Assembly: GCA_905331475.1 (NCBI GenBank)
Contig: CAJNYU010001901.1
Location: 1 to 64,000 of the forward strand
Reading direction: 5' to 3'
Source of the DNA: Rotaria socialis
Taxonomy: Eukaryota; Rotifera; Eurotatoria; Philodinida; Philodinidae
DNA length: 64,000 bases
A program made the position numbers and the translations under genes. The notes under the pieces were generated by a model. It saw only the letters and a list, made by a program, of their open reading frames with translations, made no database searches and was not told the DNA's origin. Each line of letters opens with the position of its first letter. Within the stretch, counting starts at the first letter, position 1. Of the stretch, positions 34,800 to 45,381 are shown in pieces.

Positions 34800-36009
34800 A
34801 AACCAGCGCATATTTTTTATTGTCTATTAAACTCCTATTTGAAATAATTGAAAAAGAAATCTTTTCATGATGAAGCAAGAACTGAATTCGATTCAGTTGT
34901 TTTGATTGTATGGATCCTTAAGGAAAATATTTCTCCTTATCTATTTTGCAGAAATTTTAGTGAAGAAAAATGATATATTATAATTTTGTCATAATACCTT
35001 CAGAAGAGTTGCATTAGCAAGCTTGTTTTCAGTTGAATTTGTTTTTAAATGATTTCGGCTTCAATATCTCTATTTTAGTCGTATACCAATTATCGTTTAA
35101 CAATTATAAGATGATTAATTATTCTTGTCTCGGCAACAATGAAATCAATGAACATTGAATGAGAGAAAATCGAGCTACTGTCGATTAAACTAAACATGAG
35201 GGCTATGAGACAAATAAAATTTATTAAACACACAGAATTTCAGAGAGAATTTATTTATAACGGATTTATTTTTAGACAAAACTGGTGAAAATTAACGCAA
35301 TGTTTGAGCATTTCTTAATATACGGCGTCTATGGAAATTTTGAATATAGCTTAAACTGAAAATAAGAAAACGGTTATAGAGTCATAATTAATAATTATCC
35401 TTTCTGCTTGCATAATTTTAGAGGATTCTAATAAAAGTCACGATTTTGCAAAATAATACCGTCAGATTAGATCACTCGTTATGTTCTAGAAAAATATCGC
35501 AAGAATTAAGTGTGTTGGCATAAAAAACAGCCTAGAGTGTTCTGGAAATCAACTATCAACTTTGTTAGCAAAGTAAGTTGACAACAGTCGTTTCTATCAT
35601 CACCATCTTTCTGAAGAAAGGGTTCTTTTCCTATTATTTCAGCATCACAGTTGAATGTTGGTTAGAAAATACTTAAGCCTGAAACATCAGATTAAGATAT
35701 AAGTTTTGTAAATGATGTCTCAATTTAGACTTATCTTCAAAACGATGTAGAGTAAGCGGTTCTTCTCTCAATAGGTCAAGAATAGCAAAATATATTCAGC
35801 TACTAACTGCAAAAGAAAACAAGAGAGACAATTAAAGAAATAAAAATAGTATGTGATAAAATTCAAAATGCTTGATTTTATTTAGCGTACCTTCCGAGAA
35901 TCGATTCTGTATTTAATTATCAAACATAGTTCTGTTCGATGCTGCATCCATCACTTGTACGTCTTTAACTTCGATATATTTTATTTAAACATCAACTTAT
36001 TATTGTATA
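34800..36009. other. No gene seen
   Basis: AT-rich intergenic DNA between the 3' end of POFUT1 and the 3' end of the membrane-protein gene on the opposite strand. No domain, tRNA or repeat was recognised. Confidence 0.4.
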
Positions 36010-36378
36010 TTATTTGTTCACATAATAAATAAGAAAAACAGCTAATAAAACAGCTATAACTATGATGCATACAATAATTATAATTACAATAATACTTATT
36101 GACCTTTTTTGCCACTGTACTGCCTTGTCTTTAGAATTTTTTTTTGACGGAATCGATATTAGGCTTGCGTTTGAGAGAGTAGATGCATGGTTTGCTTGAT
36201 TTAATGATTGATTCGGTATAGGGTCATGGGAGTAAATCTCATCAATGCACGTGAACAAAGGTGGAGCTAAAATTTGTTTGTTCGGTATCATAAAACTGTA
36301 CGGTGCTCTGTATGATGCTGTCGTCACTGGAGTTGAATGTTCAACAGGAACAATTCTGATTCTTTGAATTTTAGGCAT
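36010..36378 (-). CDS. Small C-terminally anchored membrane protein
   Basis: A 122-residue single-exon protein. The first 90 residues are hydrophilic and Ser/Pro/Asn-rich, followed by a Lys-rich stretch (KKNSKDKAVQWQKRS) and one strong hydrophobic segment near the end (SIIVIIIIVCIIVIAVLLAV), closing with YYVNK. This topology fits a tail-anchored or type II protein with the N-terminus in the cytosol. I do not recognise the family. It might instead be the first exon of a longer type II protein if a splice site lies before the stop, but I see no obvious donor. Confidence 0.55.
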   Translation of the reverse strand: MPKIQRIRIVPVEHSTPVTTASYRAPYSFMIPNKQILAPPLFTCIDEIYSHDPIPNQSLNQANHASTLSNASLISIPSKKNSKDKAVQWQKRSISIIVIIIIVCIIVIAVLLAVFLIYYVNK

Positions 36379-36845
36379 TATCTTCTCAATTGAATTTCCA
36401 CTATGATTGTTCGAGTTGATTAAAAATAAGAAGATTATTTTATTTTTTTCTTCTTATTTGCATCATTCATCAGTATTTAAAAGATTGAAAATAGTTCTAA
36501 AAAATCAAACGAGAAAAATGTCTGTTATTTTTGTCATTTTTTTTTCTATTTCATCAGAGCTTAAAGAAAACAATAATATTTATGTAATCTACGCATTTTA
36601 TTGAATAATAATAACTTATTCAGATAAGTGGCCAATTGCTTTGCATAGCTTTTTTCGTATACGCATTTATTATTAGAAGATTCTGTGTCCTCTGCACCTG
36701 TTTCCTTTGCACCTTAGCGTAGTGTTAAATCATAAAAGAAAGTAGAAATCAACAGAGACTCCAAATATTGAATAAAAATCAAGCGTAGGGCCATAATGAA
36801 GATAATATTATAAAAGAATAGAAAAGCTGCGGGGGTACTTTTACT
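36379..36845. other. No gene seen
   Basis: AT-rich DNA upstream of the membrane-protein gene. The open frame 36407-36604 has no features. Confidence 0.35.
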
Positions 36846-36853
36846 GAAGTATG

Positions 36854-36949
36854 CAAGGGGGAACAAACTGATTTCGTGATTTCTTGATTTCAAGTGTTTT
36901 CCTTGATTTCTGTTTGATTTCTGTGCTTGAAATCAGTTTTTCCCCCTTG
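36854..36949. mobile_element. 96-bp hAT-like miniature element, copy A
   Basis: Perfect 8-bp direct duplication GAAGTATG on both sides (36846-36853 and 36950-36957). Ends: CAAGGGGGAACAAACTGATT inward from the left, CAAGGGGGAAAAACTGATTT inward from the right. The interior consists of TGATTTC-like words repeated about six times. No coding capacity. Members B (41863-42097) and C (47909-48020) share the ends but not the interior. Confidence 0.9.
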
Positions 36950-36957
36950 GAAGTATG

Positions 36958-38060
36958 TTCATAATTAACAAATCTCAATAAATTCTGAAGCAGAATATTA
37001 ATTCAGATTGCCACTCAATGTATACCAGGTAATTAATATTTACTCCTGTACTCATAATTAAAACATGTTTTTTGTCCTTCATTAAAATTTTGTTTTAGAC
37101 AAATTTTAAGAAGCTCGAGCTCTTACGACTCTAATATGAAAGATCTGATATTTCAATTGTTAGTAGCCGTGATTGAGATTAATTTCGAAAGAAAATGAAA
37201 CAAATCTACCTGTTCGTTCTGCGAGCGAAGTGAATACTGCAATGATGTTATTGTAGATCTGCGCGGTTTTGATGACCATTTATTTACAGTCAAGACAACG
37301 TTCAAAACTTCAGAATGTTCTATCTGAATAAGCATTATAATTAATTTTGAAAAATCATATTCCTTGCAGTTTCGAATACAATTTCGTTTTTTTTCTTCTA
37401 ATAAATATGATTAAGATAAAAACATGCGAATATTTTTACCCTCCTATACAAATAAAGATCTGTTTTTTTGCAAACTACTGTTTCACCAGATTTCTGCTTC
37501 TCATCTCAATAATAGAAGACTGATGTTTAAATATGATGACACAGTGTTCATCATTCAAATTCTGAAAACTGATTGAATCAGACGTTCAACATTGCAATGT
37601 AATCATCTTCTTCATGTTCGTGTCTTAAAATCTTCTGAAATTGCAAGTTTCTTGTTTCTTTACCGTTTTAATTTTAATAAAAACAACGCCATTTCAATAT
37701 TTTTAGATCTTGCACTAATTTTATTAACGCATGTTTGCCTGATTGGTAACTTTATGTATTATAAAATGCACTATCAGTACTTTATGCTCAACACAAATAT
37801 TCTTGTTATGGACATTGGAAGATGCCGTCAATCTTCTATTGCTCGAGTACTCCCATACGGTTTTTTTTTAAATTCTATTCCAGATTATTGTGCTTTCCAA
37901 TGAAAAAAAATCCTCTTTTATCCAGTAAACAATAAAAATTAGTACGTCATAAAACTTTGTTAATATTGGAAAAAAATGATTTGGCACGTAAAAAATAGGA
38001 AAAAGCTGATAGATTATGTCAAGTCCTGTTTCTTGAAAAAATGTTCAAAAAGTAATCGTC
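36958..38060. other. No gene seen
   Basis: AT-rich DNA on the 3' side of the TauD-type gene. The open frames at 37153-37335 and 37592-37903 carry no recognisable domains or splice support. Confidence 0.35.
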
Positions 38061-38891
38061 TCACAAGTCATTGACCTTTACTCGAATTCTTTTGAGAAGT
38101 CGCGAAGTGTTTGATGTAAATGCTGTACGTCCGTGAAGTACGCGCTGATTGTGTACAATTAGCAAGTCATTAGCAGTCAAACTAATTGAATTACTTGGAT
38201 TGAGTTCAATTTTTTCTAGTACTTCGATAAGGGATTGAAGAACAGATGATTTTGCAAAATCACTTGCATTCATTTCTCGCATCAATGTAGCTTGATTGAA
38301 ACGAATTCGCCAACGACCATCATCACTCTTGGTCAAAATTGGTACTCGCACTTGTTTATTTGTTCCTTGCCACCAGGTAAACCGACTAATGGCAAGTTCG
38401 GATATTTGTTGTTCAGTTAACATCGTTAAAATATCATCTACATCAGTCAATATAGTTTTACCATCACCATCATTCGTCGACGGCTGAACACAGAGTAGCA
38501 TCACCACTTCAGCTGGATAGAGAAAGTGTGCACAATCAGTATGAAGAGGAAAATGGGCATTTGTTGCTGAATGAGCATACGCATCGGTATTCAAAGGGTC
38601 TTCTTCAACACGGTAGATCACTGTATCTGCTTCCAAAGAACGAGATGGCATGCGTGAATCACGTAGAAGTTCACCACTGAAACTTTTAGCAATCGAGAGA
38701 TAGGATACATTGTCATCATCTATGGGAACATTTTTCACCACGCATATACCACTACCATGCAACAAATTTTCATGAATTTGATTAAAAAGATTTTTCAATT
38801 CACTTATTCCTCTCCATTGTAACCAGTGAATATGCATCGGTGATGATTGTTTGCTTTGTTGATTCACATATGTTAACTTGCATAAATTCAA
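38061..38891 (-). CDS. TauD/TfdA-type Fe(II)/2-oxoglutarate dioxygenase
   Basis: A 276-residue, single-exon oxygenase of the TauD/TfdA fold, the superfamily that includes gamma-butyrobetaine dioxygenase and taurine dioxygenase. The iron facial triad is visible: H117-T-D119 in FPLHTDCAHFLYP, and the distal H253 in HNQRVLHGRTAF. Downstream Arg residues (SRLLKRIRVKV) supply the 2-oxoglutarate carboxylate contact. The chain is complete for the catalytic core but lacks the N-terminal zinc-binding domain of animal gamma-butyrobetaine dioxygenase. Substrate unknown. In a neighbourhood of intron-containing genes, the lack of introns and the core-only architecture would fit acquisition from bacteria, but this needs a tree. 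Start at the first ATG; the spacer downstream is short of signals. Confidence 0.85.
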   Translation of the reverse strand: MNLCKLTYVNQQSKQSSPMHIHWLQWRGISELKNLFNQIHENLLHGSGICVVKNVPIDDDNVSYLSIAKSFSGELLRDSRMPSRSLEADTVIYRVEEDPLNTDAYAHSATNAHFPLHTDCAHFLYPAEVVMLLCVQPSTNDGDGKTILTDVDDILTMLTEQQISELAISRFTWWQGTNKQVRVPILTKSDDGRWRIRFNQATLMREMNASDFAKSSVLQSLIEVLEKIELNPSNSISLTANDLLIVHNQRVLHGRTAFTSNTSRLLKRIRVKVNDL

Positions 38892-40372
38892 CGCTTATAG
38901 TTTCGTTCTCTCCTCGAATATTCGACGATGAAACAACGAATGATTTACTCATTTTTGTTGCATTACTAACGACTTATCTGTCTGCTTTTACTTACTAGTG
39001 TCCCACTGATGAATCATAGTCAGGTTGACGAATCATTTCTTCGATTGTATTTTTTTACGGTTTTTCTTCTTTCATTAATTCTTATGAGCTCTGACACTCA
39101 CACTAAACATCACTAAAAGTTCATGAGGTTAAACTCCAGAAAAGTTATCTACAGATATCGCACATTGCCACTGTCACAGTAAAAAACATTTTCTTCGTGT
39201 TTGGTCGTATCTGGCAGAGTTTTCTTGTTAAAAATATTGTAGAAAAAGTCACAATTATTTCTTATTATAATTGTACCAATAGCGGCATTGTTAGAAAACA
39301 ATTGTCCTCCAAAAATATCCGATGTTGAAATCAATTACAGATGAATAATTGTGTGAGGAAGATTTGCTCTTCCGTCTTTATAGCTGACACGATTCAGTTT
39401 TGCATTTACGTTCATATTTGAATTTTCAGCATTAATTAAAATAATAATAATTATCATCTCTGATGGATAATCGATACTTGGCATGATAATTTTATTTTAA
39501 GTTAGAACTATTTGCAGCATGCGGGTATGGGGAAGTATACGAAGAAAAGTGCTAGTCCGCACCACCATACATACCGAAACCTACACCCTGATATGACAAT
39601 CTTGTGACTGTGCATGTTACTCAGACTACATCAGTTCTCTTGTGACCAAGATAAACATATTCTGCGAAGTTTTGATAGCAGTAGATAAGAAGCGAAAATG
39701 AAGGAAAAATGCTACACAATGTCATTTTATAACACAGCACAATAATAACAGTAAATGATTGCAAAACAATTTCAATACACACCAACGATGATTGAATGTG
39801 GAAGCGTATCATTTAAGTTTCGAAGAACGGATGAAACCGACTTGTCTTATACAATGTTCAGCTAGAGGAAAACTGGAAACGTTCACTAGCTTTGGAAATA
39901 TTCACATTTCGTATCCAGGATTTTTCCGACGATGTTATCTAATGTCGCATATGAAATCTTTTCAACTTGATCATATATAAATGTATTCATGGTCGTTCGC
40001 ATTTCGTATGTCAGATATTAGATTCGTTATCTTGTTCTTTAACAATTTCGTCTTTGCATGTTCTCTTCTTCTATTGTTTTTCAATTCGTCATCATAACCA
40101 AAATATCACTAATAAACTGAACTGACCCACACCCAAAATTTACACATAGGCATATTTTTGACAGTTGACGACTTTTTATTCAGTCAAATTTTTGACTGTG
40201 ACTATATTTATCGTTTTACATACACCATCATGTTCACACCGACATTTTGGAGAGACATTGAATCTTTATTGGTGCTTCTAGTTTTTGTGTGCAACACTTT
40301 CCATGAGATTCGTTCAGCATTATCAACTTTTTGTTTTAGAAAAATACAATAAAAGTAATTTTTCAGTAAATC
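38892..40372. other. No gene seen
   Basis: Intergenic DNA. The segment around 39520-39640 shares words such as CATCAGTTCTCTT with 9640-9670 in the transposon block, which hints at a shared old repeat. The plus-strand frames at 39792 and 40158 have no support. Confidence 0.35.
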
Positions 40373-41853
40373 ATGACATCAAAGTGTGCACTGTGCGACA
40401 AACAACTTGACTCAAATTTTCGATTAGATGGTCGATGCGAAGAATGTTGGCGATGCAATCAAGCACAGACGTTTGTTAAGATGCTCGAAATTATACGAAA
40501 TCTCGCAGTTAAGCAGGCTGACTTTGATGAAACGTATCAAAGATGTCGACAACTCCAATTGGTCATAGACAGTTACTCAATATATATTACTATATTAAAA
40601 CAATTAAAGCTCGATGATCAAGATAAAGATAAAATCGCAATTCCCTATTTACGTAACCGTTTGCCAAAGATTGATATTAAATTGTATGAAAATTATTTCC
40701 CTATCGAACTTGAAACTAGCGACCAAAATAATAATCTGCTGAAAAGTATCGCTTTTCTATGTTCTATCAATACTGTAGATAACTTCATTGAATTACGCGT
40801 ACGCAATATCATTGATATGGTACTAAATGCCGATACCTACATTAAAAAGAATTCAGATTTGAACGAACTTCAAAACATGAAACCTACATGGCTGAGATGG
40901 ATCGTTGATAACGCACGAGATGAAATCTGGGTAAGATTCTTAGCAATTTATTTTCATTTGTAAGTTGAAACATAAAGTATTTAGTGTCAGAAGGACCTAC
41001 CAAATTCTGCTACAACTAGTCTACGCCTCTACAGTCTCAGCAATGTTCTCAATGTCATAATCAAATCTCTTTGCCCTCAAATGTTTGGACACGCAGATGC
41101 GATTCATCATCGGCTACATCGAACTTATACACCTTTGTCTTTACAGAAAGTCAACGCCTATGAAACACCAATCCACATTCTGTGGGCTAGTAAAACAGCA
41201 CTATCATGCATAGATACAAGTTCACCATGGCTACCCGACCGTGTCGTGCCCCTTCTTCCATTGGTAAGTAATAACACAAATTGTGTTGAGCCAAGATTGA
41301 TGTGTTTATCGTTATTTAGATGCAAATAACACAATTGGAAAATCTGGAATCCAATGAGATGTATCTGCCGATTCCAGGTAAATGAATATAATGAGAATAA
41401 ACTATTATAATTGATCAAATGGTTCTCAGCGTAGTGCCTTTGACGCTTACGTATCTCATTTAACTTTCAAAGCAAAATAAGTGAAACAGGATATAAAACA
41501 TAGTTGATAATCTGAATAATGGGCGCGCTCAATAAACAAACGACATTCTGAAAATGAATTCTTCTAAACAGTTTTTTGCTCACAGTGAAATTGATGTAAA
41601 AAAATTTCAAAAAAGGATTCAGTGGACTTGCACTCATAGTTTTATTTGACTGAAACTTCCAACAGAAGGCTAAGGGTGTTTTCTTTCTTTCTTTCTCTTT
41701 CTGTCTTCTTTACGACAGTCACCGAGCAATCGTATGAACGAAGTTTTTTGTCAAAAGTTCTTGACTTTCTACCAAATTTCAGCCGCTCTCACTTCTGAAA
41801 AATATCGAGAATCACGACTATCTTGCAAACTACTCGTCTATATCATATCTTAA
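40373..41853 (+). CDS. Unknown protein with N-terminal Cys cluster, 4 exons
   Basis: My exon model is 40373-40930, 40985-41263, 41320-41377 and 41783-41853, all with GT..AG introns and matching phase, giving 321 residues. The N-terminus holds CALCDKQL, then CEECWRCNQ, a CxxC..CxxCxxC cluster that could bind zinc. The rest is predicted alpha-helical with no recognised domain; exon 2 begins CQKDLPNSATTSLRLYSLSN and exon 3 ends YLPIP. The last exon (ALTSEKYRESRLSCKLLVYI) ends 2 bp before a miniature transposon's target site. An alternative is that exon 3 is spliced, also in phase, to the vWA exon at 45562. I do not know its function. Confidence 0.65.
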
Positions 41854-41862
41854 ACCAATGAC

Positions 41863-42097
41863 CAAGGGGGGAAAAGCTGATTTAAATCACAGTAAAACTC
41901 AACTTACAATCAATATAAATTAACTGTATTGGAATGAGTTTGCGTGAGTTTCGGCGCCTTTGAATGATTTTCAGTAATAATTTATGATTTGGAATAGTTT
42001 TTAGTTAGTTTAGCAAATTTTTCGTTTTCTCAAACTCATTTTAAATCAGCTAAACTCAGAAAAATCATGAAACTCATAAATCGCTTTTTCCCCCTTG
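41863..42097. mobile_element. 235-bp hAT-like miniature element, copy B
   Basis: Perfect 8-bp direct duplication CCAATGAC (41855-41862 and 42098-42105). The left end is CAAGGGGGGAAAAGCTGATT; the right end read inward is CAAGGGGGAAAAAGCGATTT. The interior is full of AAACTCA/TGAGTTT words on both strands instead of the TGATTTC motif of copy A. It begins 9 bp after the predicted stop of the preceding gene, so it lies in its 3' untranslated region. Confidence 0.9.
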
Positions 42098-42496
42098 CCA
42101 ATGACTCAGTCTCATGAGCAATAGAGATAACAGAAAGAAAATAAGTAGTTGTGAAAGAAAGCGCCAGTACGTGACAGCACCAAGAAAATAATCCTTTGTT
42201 TTCTTTAATCATTCGACAATTATGATAATTTTAAAAGAAAATAAATCTTGTTTATTCTTCTAATATTTTTGTGAATTTGACTTCATAAATATAAGATTAT
42301 CAGAGTTTATAGTGAAAATGGGAAACATTATAATTTTGCACTTTAAAGTACCATGGAGTACGATGAAATATAAATCATCATGTTTACCCGTAGTCATAAA
42401 GATATTTTATTTCAAAGCATTCTTCATTCAGCCCAGCTGGTAAAACATAACACTAAAAAATGATTCGTCCTTTATCTCATTCTACCAGAATAGTCT

Positions 42497-42865
42497 TTAA
42501 CACTTGAAACCCAAATCACATCCTTCACAGTCTTTCTCTCCGTCAAAGGCTGGCAGGCAAAATCCCCACCCCATCGGACACTCTTCACATTGTGGACTAT
42601 GGAAGGGCGAGCCATAGTTAATGCACTTAACGTGGCCAACGAAACAGCAGCATTTTGTATTAAAAATGTTACAACATTGACCTCGTTTTTGTCTAAGAAG
42701 TATTGTTTCATTATTGTGTGTTAGTTCTTTCATTTCTGTTGATTCCAATACCACCTCCTTATCATCAATGACTTGATTTTCAATACGTTTAATAACAGCT
42801 GCACATAGTGACATTTCTATTACTATGAGCAGAAAGCATATAATTGAAATAACACGAATTGACAT
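42497..42865 (-). CDS. Secreted cysteine-rich peptide precursor
   Basis: A 122-residue single-exon protein. It has a signal peptide (hydrophobic IISIICFLLIVIEMSLC with A-rich cleavage region), an acidic pro-segment of about 35 residues, a basic processing site RQKR at about residue 60, and a mature part of about 62 residues with 12 cysteines (patterns CC, CCC, C, CxxC, C, CxxC, C), enough for six disulfides. Gly and aromatic residues are frequent. The layout is that of secreted antimicrobial, toxin-like or growth-factor-like peptides. I do not recognise the Cys spacing and assign no activity. It lies on the minus strand in the gap between two plus-strand genes, or inside a large intron if those are one gene. 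Confidence 0.75.
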   Translation of the reverse strand: MSIRVISIICFLLIVIEMSLCAAVIKRIENQVIDDKEVVLESTEMKELTHNNETILLRQKRGQCCNIFNTKCCCFVGHVKCINYGSPFHSPQCEECPMGWGFCLPAFDGEKDCEGCDLGFKC

Positions 42866-43960
42866 TCTTTTATTCCGTTTAAATTGTGCAGACAGAACTT
42901 TTGATATCTACGAATATAAATAAAAAAATTAATCAAAATGGAATGAGCAATCTAACTATAAAAACTGATTATTCAAAACAGACAAAAATAAAGCTCATCG
43001 TTAGAGTTGATTCAATTTTGCATATTATGGCAACGTTTAGTTTTGTTATTTTGAATAGCATGTTATGAAGTGAGCTACTTCTCTTTCGCCCAGTTATCCT
43101 AAACTTAATTTTAATTCTGACTCATAATGAAAACAAAATTCCACAATTATTATGTTTCGATATGTATTGTAAAATAAAAGTTTAAAAAACAATATTATAT
43201 TTGAAATGTGGGTGTGATTATTCGATAGTAAAGAGACTACACACACACGCATACCCGTGCAGCAATGAAAGAAAAGAATATAAATAAATATCTGTCATTC
43301 ACTTTTCTTCATGTGGATTATTTCTCTCTGAAAATCTTCTATTTCTGTAGTATAAAACTTATTTCTACTTAGCTTTTCTCCTAAAGTGAAAAAGTCGGTT
43401 GATATCTCCTTTTATCTTATTCACTTCTCCTTTAAAAAGTGTTTCTGTTGAGCTTTGTGTAGGGTGAACCATTTGTGTCGTAAATGGAACAAGTTCTCGA
43501 GTTTCGGAGATACTGTCCAACTTTCGCTCTGTTTTTCAATTGATTGACCATCAGTGATGGTCAATCACTCACGTTTCTCTAACGGCTAGACACTTCATCT
43601 CTCAGTCACGTTTCCATTAATCGCGAAAGTTTACTATCTCAATCATCTGACCTAATTTTTTACTTACTGTAAATATTTCGATAGGCTTCACCTGACTTCT
43701 ATGAAATAGTTTACTTACCTTCGACTGCGTATTAATACAATCTCTTTGTTTTGAAAAACAATCTTCTTATATAAGACTCTTCGTGATCATTTTTTAACTT
43801 TCGAAATCGGTATGTTTGTGTTTTTTCCCATTTTATGATAGCTAGTCTATTACATTTTATTTATGACAAAGAAGAGTAAGAACTTTTAAAGATAGGTACG
43901 GTTGATTGCAAAAAGGCAATTAAATGAAGTTTTGTTATAACATGTGATATGATACCGATC
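42866..43960. other. No gene seen
   Basis: Upstream of the cysteine-rich peptide gene. A small palindrome TTGATTGACCATCAGTGATGGTCAATCA lies near 43539-43567. Otherwise unremarkable AT-rich DNA. Confidence 0.35.
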
Positions 43961-43967
43961 AGAGCTT

Positions 43968-44102
43968 CGCGTGGGATGGGATAATCCATTCCCATCCCAT
44001 CCCATCCGTCCCATGGGATGCAATTTTTTAATTTTAATTTTATGGGAAGGGATGGGACGGAAATTTTTTGAGAGTCATCCCATCCCATCGTGCCATGGGA
44101 CG
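43968..44102. repeat. GGGATGGGAT foldback
   Basis: GGGATGGGATAA near 43975 and CCCATCCCATCCCATCC at 43991-44008 alternate with GGGAAGGGATGGGACGG (44043-44059) and a final CATCCCATCCCATCG (44076-44090). Both strands carry the same GGGAT unit, so several hairpins are possible. The minus-strand frame across it is an artefact. Confidence 0.7.
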
Positions 44103-45381
44103 AATAAATATTATAATAATCTATTCTTTTTACTGAAAACAGTATAGTCCTTTTAATATAGATGTCGTACCCAACGGTGTGAGAAAAATATTTAAATAGA
44201 CACTATTCTTCTTGTTAGCAACCTTGAATTCATTGCGATTCTCCAGCTGTATTTGGTTTTCAGCCTAGAAAATAAGTAGACAATATCGTTAAAGACATCT
44301 GCTTCATTTTTCGTTGAACAAACTGCTTATTTGAAGAGATGGGTCTATTGTTTCTTCTCATTTCAATTGTACTTTTTCTTTACATGCATCTCATGATCAT
44401 CTGGATTCAATATCTAGATTCTATTAATTAGAAACAAATTTGCATCTTATGAAAGCATGGCAGATTTCTAGAAAAAAGAAGCTGCAAAGATCTCTGCGAA
44501 CTTCCACACTTGCGAAAATTTCTTCTGTTTTGAGGGAAACCTGCTGCAAATTAGTGTGTGATTGAAGAATTTCATTTCAAAATATGAGGTTTTAACGTAA
44601 TTTATAGATGCATTCTCATTTCTGAGAATGAAACGCAAAAGCGAGGCCACTCCTGCCATACTGTTTTTCTGAATATGTTACTGACATCAATTCGGGTGAT
44701 CTATAAATATATCATGTAGAAGCTTGTAAAATAGCAAAAAAAAGATGTGCTTTTTTGCGAAATTTATAGTTGTGACGGACACAAAGAGTGTCGCTTATGC
44801 CCGTCGGCGTGATGGTGTATTGTGTCATCTGTACATCTCTAGTCGTGCATTTCATTTAGTTACATTCCTTTTTATACGCGAGAATGATCACGCTTGGGCG
44901 GATATAGATAAAGAGGGGACGGTCACGCAATAGAACAATGAGAGTTCATCAGGTCAATGCACGAACATAAGGACACAGCGAAGAGGATAAAGTACATGAA
45001 GTGAGCCGTAACGGTAAATACCGTTACAATAGCATTCTTTCAATATATTGAGGCCTGCTATCTATATTTGCTTATCCTTTTATTTGAAAATGATTTGTAT
45101 CCCGTGTACCTGGGAAAGGGGAACGCATAGCACATTTGCATAAGAAGACAATCAAAAAAATATGTAAACCTCCGTATATTGAAATATGTTAAAAAAACAT
45201 CATTTTAAGATGTTTTTCAGTTCTTGAAAACAGCACGCTTAAGACTAGATGGCAGTGATATTTTTCTGAGAAAAAAAAATGAAGAGACTAAGATATGCAA
45301 GAGATGTCTTAGTAATCGCTATAAGATCACAGCAAATAGAAAAGTAATCATTCAACTAGATCGTGATTTAAAATCCAAAAT
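44103..45381. other. No confirmed gene
   Basis: The frame 44745-44933 has no recognisable domain. A possible exon at 45221-45331 (reading LKTARLRLDGSDIFLRKK, then KICKRCLSNRYK) lies after an acceptor-like TTTTTCAG and may belong to the vWA gene downstream. Confidence 0.35.

Noticed and set aside
44745-44933. 62-codon plus-strand frame before the vWA gene
   Set aside because: No domain and no splice sites that connect it in phase to the vWA exon.
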